Origin: Lucinisca nassula
Taxonomy: Eukaryota > Mollusca > Bivalvia > Lucinida > Lucinidae
Assembly: GCA_963580285.1 (NCBI GenBank)
Contig: OY757026.1
Coordinates: 67,519,396 to 67,583,395, forward strand
Direction: 5' to 3'
Length of the DNA stretch: 64,000 bases
Below, piece after piece: positions 56,493 to 64,000 of this stretch (the stretch's first letter is position 1; the number at the start of each line of letters is the position of its first letter). Both the position numbers and the translations under genes were made by a program. The notes under the pieces were generated by a model. That model ran no database searches. It saw only the letters and a list, made by a program, of their open reading frames with translations, and had not been told where the DNA came from.

Positions 56493-56869
56493 AGCTCTGG
56501 CGACCATTTTGTTAAGCACAGCGGAACTAGTTAAGCAATTTCGGTAGAGGGTCATCCAAGGAACAATCAAATTAAACTATTTGAAATCGGACCATAAGGC
56601 TAGGAGGAGATGCTGTTTAAAGGTTTTCCTATTTTTAGCTCTGGTGGCCATTTTGTTCAGCTCAGCGGAACCATTTTAGCAATTTTGCTAGTGCGTCACC
56701 CAAGGAATATTTCTGTGAAATTATTTCAAATTGGCACTGTGGTTTCGGGGGAGATGTCATGTGAATAAATTGTTGACGGACAGACAAACGGACGGACGGA
56801 CGCCGGACAAAAAAAACGATCACAATAGCTCACATTGAGCACTTCGTGCCCAGGTGAGCTTAAACACAA

Positions 56870-58135
56870 AACCTGAAAAGGCAAATATGGTGAATATTTC
56901 CATAAACTCTCAGCCTCATAGAGCATATGTTTTCTGAGGAGATGATAATTTAAGTATCTTTTTCTATTTTTTTTTTATTTTGGTTTCCATGGCAACCAGT
57001 AAAAATGAGCAATAAGGCGAAAACCATATGGCAAATGGTAGATTGCTTAAGGAACATTTCTATGAAAGTTGTGTCAAAAAATATGCGAAGGTTTGGCAGT
57101 TAATGCCATTTTTCAATTTTCCCCAATATAGAAAATATAAGTTGCCATAGCAACCAAACTAAAGAGCTGAATTTCATAAAAAAATAAAAACTTGTAAAGG
57201 CAAATATGTTGAATATTTCCATAAACGCTCAGCCTCATAGAGCATATGGTTTCTGAGGAGATGATTTTTTAAGTTTTTTTTTCTATTTTGTTTTATTTTG
57301 GTTTCCATGGCAACCAGTAAAAATGAGCAATATGACAAAAATCATATGGCAGATAAAAGATTGCTAAAGGAACAATTCTGTGAAAGTTGTGTCAAAATAT
57401 CTGCAAATGCTTGGCAGTTAATGCCGTTTTTCAGTTTTCCCCATTTTAAGTGTATGGAAAATCTGAGTTGCCATAGCAACCAAACTAAAAAGCCGAATTT
57501 CATAAAAACATAAATTCTACAAAAGCAAATATGTTTAATATTTGCATAAACTCTCAGCCTCAAAGAGCAGACAGTTTCTGAGGAGATGGTTTTTTTTAAG
57601 TTTTTGTTTTTTATTATTATTATTATTATTTTTTTTTTTCATTTTGGTTTCCATGGCAACCAATAGAAATGAGCAGTAGTCCTAAAATCCTAGTTCTGAG
57701 GATATCATTTTTAAAAGTTTTTTTTTTCTTATTTTTTAAACTTTGGTTTCCATGGCAACCAGGAAAAATCAGCAATAGGACAAAAATCATATGGCAGATA
57801 GTGGATTGCTTAAGGAACATTTCTATAAAAGTTTTATCAAAATATCTGCAGAGACTTGGCAGTAAATGCCACTTTACCATTGTCCCCATTATAAATCTAT
57901 GGAAACAATAAGTTGCCATAGCAACCAAACTAATGAGCCAATTTTCACAATAAACACGAACTTTCAATCCCCCAGCCCAAGGATGCTACAGATAAAATTT
58001 GGGCCCAATAGGCCCAGTTGCTTCAGAGGAGATGTCGTTTGAAAGTGTTGATGAAGGATATACGATGCAGACGACGACGGACAACTGCCTATCCTATAAG
58101 CTCCCCCGGAGCCTTAGACTCTGATGAGCTAAAAA
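56870..58135 (+). repeat. Pearl-like element with about 330-bp units
   Basis: Three to four units contain GGTTTCCATGGCAACCAG, AGATTGCTTAAGGAAC, GGCAGTTAATGCC and GTTGCCATAGCAACCAAAC. The GGTTTCCATGGCAACC and GTTGCCATAGCAAC words are near-palindromic. The end has GGAGATGTCGTTTGAAAG, GACGACGACGG and a GCTCCCCCGG...CTGATGAGCT terminus. It directly follows the outer nest element. Confidence 0.75.
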
Positions 58136-58299
58136 ATTTACATCAAATGCCAAGTCCAAAAGTCTGTTATCCAGCCGGAGAGTTAAAATATCCATTTGGG
58201 TTCCCTTAATTATTTTGTGCACCCAATATACCTTTGTAAAATAGAAGTGGAGGCAACGACAGAGATCTCACTCACGCAAAATCTTACGTGAATCACGCA

Positions 58300-58790
58300 A
58301 AGAAAATAAAAATCACGTACAATTTTTTTCCGTCGAGCGAGATTCCGCGTGTCCGAAATTGACTGGGGCGAACCGGCCGATTTTTTTCGAGCGTCCGAAA
58401 TTGACGGGGGCGAATCGGCCGATTCGCTGAAATAGAATTGGGACAAGCCGCAGACTTGAATCCGTCGCATAGTAGAGCTTCCGCGCATCTGAAATTTACT
58501 GGGGCGAACCGGCCGATTAATAGATCTTTGACAGCCCGCAGACTTGAATCCGGCGCATAGAACTTCCGCGTATCCAGAAATTGACTGGGGCGAATCAGCC
58601 GATTTTTTTTTCGAGCGTCAGAAATTGACGGGGGCGAATCGGCCGATTCGCTGAAATAGATCTTTGACAGCCCGCAGACTTGAATCCGGCGCATAGAACT
58701 TCCGCGCATCCGAAATTGACTGGGGCGAATCGGCCGATTTATTTTCCGAGCGTCCGAAATTGACGGGCGCGAATCAATGTGATGAAACCA
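58300..58790 (-). repeat. GC-rich tandem repeat (about 110-150 bp units)
   Basis: Repeats of CGAAATTGACTGGGGCGAA, TCGGCCGATT, GCAGACTTGAATCCGGCGC and ATAGAACTTCCGCG. In-phase translation yields ADSPPSISDARKK-like peptides in several units, but stops and phase changes argue against a gene. Confidence 0.7.
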
Positions 58791-59804
58791 CCGCTACAGT
58801 TTTTTTTTTCTGCACGCGATCGGTAAATGCCGTCATTGGACCCCAGCAACCCCACACGTGTCTATTGTTTTATCTTAATGGGGCGTATCTCTTTCATATA
58901 AAAATGTTTGGAAACGGTAAAAAATTCTCGATAGCAAAACGGTTGTGGAAAACAGCGCTTTCTGTAAGCTCCATGTCAATAACCAACAACAGCATACAGA
59001 TGTGTAAACACAAATTAAAGCGTTCAACTTTTCTCGCCAAGGTCTGCTATTTGGCGCCAAAACATAATCATTCACGAGATAGTAGAATAGTCGTAGCAAC
59101 TCGTCTTAGGAGCAATTAAATAATTTTCACATTGATTGCGGATTAGATTTTATGATCGGGGAATAAACGCAAATTAGAGACATAACTTGACCAAATTTTC
59201 ACACCTTATCGACATGCACCGCAGGGTGGCAATTATATGACAGGGATTAACAATAGTGTCATAATTGAACCGTTATAAATCATCAGTGTAAATCCAAATC
59301 AGATGTCTGCGGCGTCTTTCTGAGGTGTCTGATCTGGGACTGCACTGTTTGCCGATGTCCCAAAAAGGACCGCGGGCATATGTTGGTTAATAAATAAATA
59401 ACAATGGTGAACAGGCAAAGTCTTTTCAACATTTTAATGTGAAATACATGCTTTCTGGTGATACTCGCACGCACGTGCATTTTCCCGCCTTTTGAAGACG
59501 ATCGCGCGTTCCGTTTTGTGTTACAAAAACTGGCCAAATTCTTACTTTTTCTCACTTACGCATCCACCAAAATATTAGCAAATGTTCTATGCGAGTTATA
59601 CAACAGAATAACAGTTTTCCCCCATTTTTTTGAAAAAAGGGGTGCGGGTAGTATGCAAATGCGGGTAATACACACCCGAATACGGTAACAATTGTCACAC
59701 ATTTCTTTTCGTTGCAAAATTTCATACCCCCTGAATTTGATTCTTACCCCCAGTTTTTGTACCCAGGGGGTAAGTTTACCCCCAGAAATAAACATGAGTG
59801 GGAA
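58791..59804. other. No supported gene
   Basis: 59315-59360 has TCTGATCTGGGACTGCACTG, also found at about 12655 and 62030, probably a fragment of a common MITE. The rest shows nothing recognised; 59700-59800 repeats TACCCCCAG-like words. Confidence 0.35.
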
Positions 59805-60292
59805 CACTGCAATGATCAGGAATCGATACAATCAACCCACAGCTCCCATCAGAGACACCAAAGGGAAAGAAATACAAACATGAAACAACAGACCCTAATG
59901 GAAACATCAATAACGGAAAGCCAAAAGGACAGTTACTTTCCAACAAAATATCCAATAGGCTATCCAAAACAAAATAATATAAGAGACACTTCGCACAAAG
60001 ACAAACCATAACAAAAATAAACCACGACAGAAGAACCGCCTTGGAAGGGTCAGCGGAAACGAATTCCACTTGGCCTTAAATCGATTTTACGTGGTCACAA
60101 TCCTCGCCCTTACTTCCGTCGCGATTTAGACAAATAATTTGTTCAGTCCACATGAAGGCCTCCTAACTCATCAGTGCAACATCTCCGTGAACACAAATAA
60201 ACAAACGACCACAGAGATGAAACAACGGTGAGGACTCGGCAGCAAGAAACCACTGAAATGCTGGAGCAAAAGAAAACCAACAGTTAGACTCC
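59805..60292 (+). repeat. Dispersed repeat X, solitary copy
   Basis: From GATCAGGAATCGATACAATC to CCAACAGTTAGACTCC. Diverged but collinear with the Naiad-associated copies over about 485 bp, which shows X is a repeat in its own right. Confidence 0.8.
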
Positions 60293-60619
60293 TAATTTAT
60301 CTTCATATAAAGTGGATTTTACAATGATGCTCATTGCACGAACAAGTTGATTTTGGTCGAACCCCACCAACTCCTTTGGACCTCCATATTACATTGAAAG
60401 AAGTCTGCAATGCAATGACACGCATGTTCCCATATGTATGCACACACCCAAGCAGACCACCACACTGAACATCCTCGAATTGCAAGCACCAAAAGAAGCA
60501 TTGATGTAGTATGTATGTAGTATGTATGTAGTTTACATGTAATTTCTGGAATGCTTGTATGTTGACACATATACTGCAAGTATGTATGTACGTACATATT
60601 TACATATGTATGTGTGCGA
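60293..60619. other. No gene; GTAT-type microsatellites
   Basis: ATGTAGTATGTATGTAG and TGTATGTACGTACATA words at 60505-60610. No coding motif. Confidence 0.4.
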
Positions 60620-60763
60620 GTGAAAGAGAGTTTGAGTTTTATGTCTTACCAACAGCTAAGGTCATAAGGAGATAGGACCTTGGTTTAAAGACTCCCGGGA
60701 TCGATCATACGACGCCTGATTTACAAGGCGATGAGCATAACCACTACAACATGGAGACTTCTA
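60620..60763 (-). mobile_element. SINE-T copy (diverged)
   Basis: Read on the minus strand: GAAGTCTCCATGTTGTAG head, GATTTACAAGGCG complement in the anticodon arm, GGATCGATC-like box and GTAAGACATAAAACTC end. Lacks part of the middle. Confidence 0.75.
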
Positions 60764-60813
60764 TGTATGTATGTATGTATGTATGTATGTATGTATGTAT
60801 GTATGTATGTATG
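60764..60813 (+). repeat. ATGT microsatellite between two SINE-T copies
   Basis: About 12 copies of TATG. A second run lies at 60978-61022 just beyond the next SINE. Confidence 0.95.
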
Positions 60814-60975
60814 TGATTGAGTATTAGATTTGTACGTCTCACCAACAGCTAAGGTCATACGGAGACGGGATCTCGGTTTAAAGACCCATCCGAAAGTCTG
60901 GAGAGGCCCGGGAACGATCCTGCTACCCCTGGTTTACAAGGCGAGTAGTATAACCACTACACCACGGAGGCTTCC
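60814..60975 (-). mobile_element. SINE-T copy
   Basis: Minus strand: GGAAGCCTCCGTGGTGTAG, CTTGTAAACCAGGGGTAGC, GGATCGTTCCCGGG and GGTGAGACGTACAAATC. Same orientation as the 60620 copy, separated only by the ATGT run. Confidence 0.8.
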
Positions 60976-61094
60976 ATATGTATGTGTGTATGTATGTATG
61001 TATGTATGTATGTATGTATGTATCCAGAAGCTATGTTTTCAGCAAAAACAAGGAAAATAATCTATAACTCAGTTTTCTCCATATAAATAGAGGA

Positions 61095-61450
61095 TCTTGC
61101 ATGAGTGCTCATGTATTATTGAATTTATTAAACGAGTCGAAGAAAAGAGATAAAGCGAGAGGCTGTATCAAGCATTTTATCTCTTTTCCTCAACGAGTTC
61201 AATAAATTTAATAATACATGAGCGCGAATGCAAGATTCTATATTTCATTTGACATTTAAAACGAATTTTATCCACGATTGTTTTACAAAAATGTCAATGT
61301 CAATATTCCACCATTAGTAAATGTCATGACATAGTACATTAACGTTACGAGACGTATCAATCTTATCTGCATATTTAATCCCAAGTGGATTATCGAACTT
61401 ATTACATGGCGTTATTACATTCTCATATGCGACATCATATGATAAAGTTG
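61095..61450 (-). mobile_element. Palindromic MITE, copy 2
   Basis: The hairpin TCATGTATTATTGAATTTAT / ATAAATTTAATAATACATGA encloses GAAAAGAGATAAA/TTTATCTCTTTTC (61110-61220). The flank ACATGGCGTTATTACATTC matches 39040-39060 inverted. Confidence 0.65.
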
Positions 61451-62240
61451 AGTTTCAAAGGATGTTCATTACATGAATTTGCTAACGTGATGTAATGAAA
61501 AGACAACAATATTATATTACAATGTAATAATGTATCATAATTTACAACAATAAACATAGAAATTCTCATTAATGTACAAAAAATAACTCTGTTTGAAATT
61601 AAATATTAAAAGAATTATGTACAATTTAAAGAATAATACTAACATGCAAAATTTATGGAATGGTATAAATTCTTTAACAGATAAACACTTACTGACAAAA
61701 ATCAAGTATATATGGGCCCCGTCAAGCGATTTTGGTACTTATCGCCTATGCGAGCAGCGAAGCTTCAGGCGTGCCTGCGCATCCGCACAGTCTCAACAGA
61801 ACCTTGGCTGCTCGCTCATACAAGCAGTGAATCAAGAGGAACCTTCAGACAGGAAGCCAAATCCCTGGCCCCTCTGAATGGCTGGGCATGCGCAGTTAAG
61901 ATATGTCATGACGGAATGCTCAAAGACACAAATTCGCTTGGCGGGGCTCATATACAACGTAATGTTCCTAAGAATTGGGACAGACATAGGCAAAGAGTGT
62001 AGATTCATATCTGACTGCTCTTGAACGTCTGATCGGAGTCTACACTGTTTGCCATTACATCTACACTTTCTGTATTCCTTGCTAGATCGTGAAACAGATG
62101 TGTTAAAACTTTAGGAGAATTACTGCAGAACCTCAAGGTAATCCAAATTTTAGGAATTTTACGATAAAGCAAAACTTGACATTCGCTTACACACACACAT
62201 GTACTTCTAGGCATTTATAATGGAAATGTATATTATGAAT
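61451..62240. other. No supported gene; MITE fragments
   Basis: 61765-61870 has TGCGCATCCGCACAGTC, and 62025-62050 has GTCTGATCGGAGTCTACACTG, resembling ends of a common invertebrate MITE. The ORFs here have no recognisable domains. Confidence 0.35.
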
Positions 62241-62530
62241 ACTCATTAGAATCGTCTTTAAAATGTATGTCATAGCTCAATATAAGGTGCATGTTTAATC
62301 CAAAAACTACTGATATTTTTTATAAATTCTGCGTGAAAACATGTTGTCGGTATTCATTAGAAAAGCCTCGGCAAGGCACTTCTAATTAATACCCGGCACG
62401 TTTTTGTGCAGAAATAAGAAAAATAATATGAGGATACCCCATCTTGGCTGGGGCTATGATGCATGGGAAGTTTACTCATTAAAATCGCTTCGAACAGGCG
62501 ATTCTAATGAGTACACAAAACATACCTTTA
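62241..62530. repeat. Hairpin repeats of the ACTCATTAGAA type
   Basis: GTATTCATTAGAAAAGCC / GGCACTTCTAATTAATAC (62351-62392) and TACTCATTAAAATCGC / GCGATTCTAATGAGTAC (62474-62513), separated by a GTGCAGAAATAAGAAAAATA segment also found at 14630. A reduced relative of the array around the OTU-MULE ORF. Confidence 0.6.
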
Positions 62531-62668
62531 CTTCATAAAATGCAAAAAGGAAATGCAAAAACATCCCCATTATGCCCCTGGTGTTATTTTAACCCTCAAT
62601 TACTCGGACTATCCCTGACTGAAACAAATTTCTACAGTTCCAAGGGTACCGTATTTACTAACAATACT

Positions 62669-62794
62669 CCCAGCAGGCATATGACGTAATTATGACGTCA
62701 GATCGACGCCGGTACAACATCATGTCATTGATGCATCATCAAATCTACCACCGACGTTGATTTGACGCTGACCTAGTGACGTGTGCCTGCTGGG
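62669..62794. mobile_element. MITE with CCCAGCAGGCA ends, copy 2
   Basis: CCCAGCAGGCATATGACGT and GACGTGTGCCTGCTGGG are inverted ends, with an ACCGACGTTGATTTGACG internal block shared with 20132-20279. Confidence 0.75.
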
Positions 62795-63110
62795 CTAGGA
62801 CACCCTAACACCTTGCCATACTTGATCTAAAATCTCAAACAAGTACAATTTACATCCCGTTACTGTCACTGTTTTCCTTTGCATGTATGTCATACTAATA
62901 TTTTTTATTATTATTTTAGATAGCCACCCCAAAATATGTGTATTTATGAAGAAGACAAAAACAAAAATATCCTGACTTCCAAATCTATCACTCCTGGCTA
63001 TATCGGGCCATGTACATCATCGGTACATGTTAGACGAACTGTGAATAACATGGGGAATGATCAAGTTTTCATTTCTCTCAATGTCGATCGGCTATTATCA
63101 TAAAGATTAT
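62795..63110. other. Intergenic, no feature seen
   Basis: Downstream flank of the zinc-finger gene. A/T-rich, no repeat or motif recognised. Confidence 0.3.
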
Positions 63111-63118
63111 TTAGGCCC

Positions 63119-63137
63119 TTTATTTCCAAATTTTATT
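63119..63137 (-). promoter_or_regulatory. Polyadenylation signals of the zinc-finger gene
   Basis: Two AATAAA hexamers on the minus strand (63137-63132 and 63124-63119), 23-41 nt past the stop codon. They suggest a short 3' untranslated region. Confidence 0.6.
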
Positions 63138-63159
63138 TTGTCATTTCTATCCATGTGTT

Positions 63160-64000
63160 TTAAGAAGCAAGTTCATTATTGTCATCCTTCTCAGCTTCCT
63201 GAAATTCAGCTTTTTCCTCTTCACTTTCATGTGTGACATTTGTATAATTATCTTCATCACTGACATCAGCAATATTCACGCTAGTCACGCTAGTTTCTGT
63301 CTGGCGGTGTCCGGTTTCATTATTTTTATTGACCAGCTTATCCGATTCGCTTGGCTGTTGTACTTTGTTCAAGCTGCCCACCGTAACTGCTTCAAATACC
63401 TGTTCGTAAGTCATTGGAATATCTGCCGTAGTCTTTCCATCTTGGGAAGAAACATCACCACCAGTGACAGCATTTATAATCTCCTTCATACTATTATCAA
63501 TGCCGTTATCATTTTCAACAGAGTGATCATCAGGATTATCCATATCTACTCCGTGGTGTTTTCTCATGTGTCTACTCAAGTCATACTGTTTATTAAAAGA
63601 TTTACTGCAGTATTGGCACGTCTTTTGCCTACTTCCTGTATGTAGCGCAATATGTGCCTTCATATGTACTCTTTGTTTAAATTGCCTTCCACAAATATGG
63701 CACTGGAATGGCGTTTCTTTTGTATGAATTCGAACATGATTGTCCAATATCTGCTTTTTCTTAAAGACTTTATCACAGTATTCACAACTATGAAGCTTGG
63801 AATGATTATCTTCCTTGTGTTGTTTGAGCTGGTCTTTGCTTCTGAAGATGCTGTTGCACTTCTTACATGGGAAGATTTCTTTATGGTTAACAGTGATGTG
63901 AAGTTTCAAACCACATTTTGCAAATGGTTTCTCACAGACAGGGCAATCAATTTGTTCTTGATCTGAAGACCTATCTTTCTTAATTTTACTATGTGTCTTG
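63160..64000 (-). CDS. C2H2 zinc-finger protein, C-terminal part (runs off the window)
   Basis: The frame is open from the window edge to a TAA at 63162-63160 (279 codons). Five C2H2 fingers occur in series: CPVC...H-x4-H, CKKC...H-x4-H, CEYC...H-x3-H, CHIC...H-x3-H and CQYC...H-x3-H. Linkers such as HTKETPF and HTGSRQK approximate the TGEKP type. Such tandem fingers normally bind DNA, so a nuclear transcription factor is likely. The last 130 residues are acidic and Ser/Thr/Asn-rich with no fold visible, ending EEEKAEFQEAEKDDNNELAS. The start lies upstream of the window, and at least one more finger or exon is probable. It is the only convincing host gene here. The specific orthologue is not recognised. 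Confidence 0.9.
   Translation of the reverse strand, partial: KTHSKIKKDRSSDQEQIDCPVCEKPFAKCGLKLHITVNHKEIFPCKKCNSIFRSKDQLKQHKEDNHSKLHSCEYCDKVFKKKQILDNHVRIHTKETPFQCHICGRQFKQRVHMKAHIALHTGSRQKTCQYCSKSFNKQYDLSRHMRKHHGVDMDNPDDHSVENDNGIDNSMKEIINAVTGGDVSSQDGKTTADIPMTYEQVFEAVTVGSLNKVQQPSESDKLVNKNNETGHRQTETSVTSVNIADVSDEDNYTNVTHESEEEKAEFQEAEKDDNNELAS

Larger units (their letters stand above)
46945..56862 (+). repeat. Outer pearl-like element of a triple nest
   Basis: Units of about 170 bp (GGACCATTAGCCTAGGAGG, AGATGTCGTTTAAAGG, GGCCATTTTGTTCAGC, GCAATTTTGGTAGAGGG) occur at 46945-47910 and continue at 55885-56755. They are followed by GACGGACGGACGCCGG and a terminal hairpin AGCTCACATTGAGCAC/GTGCCCAGGTGAGCT (56826-56862). 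Everything between 47913 and 55880 is a later insertion. Confidence 0.75.

Noticed and set aside
58210..58709. Minus-strand ORFs with ADSPPSISDARKK repeats
   Set aside because: Arise from a GC-rich tandem repeat; stops and phase changes in neighbouring units.
63229..63966. Plus-strand ORFs of 138 and 104 codons at the right edge
   Set aside because: Antisense to the zinc-finger frame, which has clear C2H2 spacing.

Overview
The window looks like a piece of a large, repeat-rich animal genome, most likely a bivalve mollusc (clam type). The main reasons are several 'pearl'-like elements (tandem core repeats of about 140-170 bp, an ACGG-type microsatellite and a terminal AGCTCACC hairpin), tRNA-derived SINEs, a CR1/L2-like LINE whose protein begins with a PHD finger behind a 2A peptide, and Penelope-like retroelements of the Naiad type. 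There is no bacterial gene organisation, rRNA or CRISPR array. The species call is an inference.

Only one convincing host gene is visible: a multi-C2H2 zinc-finger protein on the minus strand that runs off the right edge (63160-64000). Almost everything else is mobile DNA, often nested.

Layout. 1-3.05 kb: end of a pearl-like element with about 17 units of 166 bp. 3.05-9 kb: LINE 3' fragments, SINEs, a second pearl-like array and a hAT-like element with a perfect 8-bp target duplication. 9.5-13.6 kb: a satellite-like repeat into which a Penelope-like fragment (with a MITE in its catalytic box) and a TIR element family 'E' were inserted; E carries a second element with an 8-bp duplication. 14.1-20.5 kb: a 978-codon intact ORF combining an OTU-type cysteine protease domain with a MULE-type transposase, bracketed by arrays of strong hairpins. 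20.98-26.5 kb: another copy of E, interrupted by a complete LINE (21990-25826) with one intact 1105-codon ORF. 26.7-31.5 kb: two TIR elements with tandemly repeated ends. 31.6-38.5 kb: SINEs and an old full-length-type LINE on the minus strand, split by a palindrome-rich TIR element. 39-46.9 kb: palindromic and hairpin MITEs, SINEs, microsatellites and two pearl-like arrays. 46.9-56.9 kb: a triple nest, with a pearl-like element containing an oppositely oriented pearl-like element that contains a nearly complete Naiad retroelement. 56.9-63 kb: further arrays, SINEs, microsatellites and MITEs.

The most interesting item is the Naiad at 49.1-54.0 kb (minus). It has the permuted order GIY-YIG endonuclease, CxC linker, reverse transcriptase. 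About 830 codons of its reading frame are interrupted by six in-frame TGA codons and no TAA or TAG, apart from two inserted repeats. Clam Naiads are reported to encode selenoproteins, so some of these TGAs may be selenocysteine codons rather than decay. Precise nesting also allows age ordering: several insertions have empty sites or target duplications readable inside the window.
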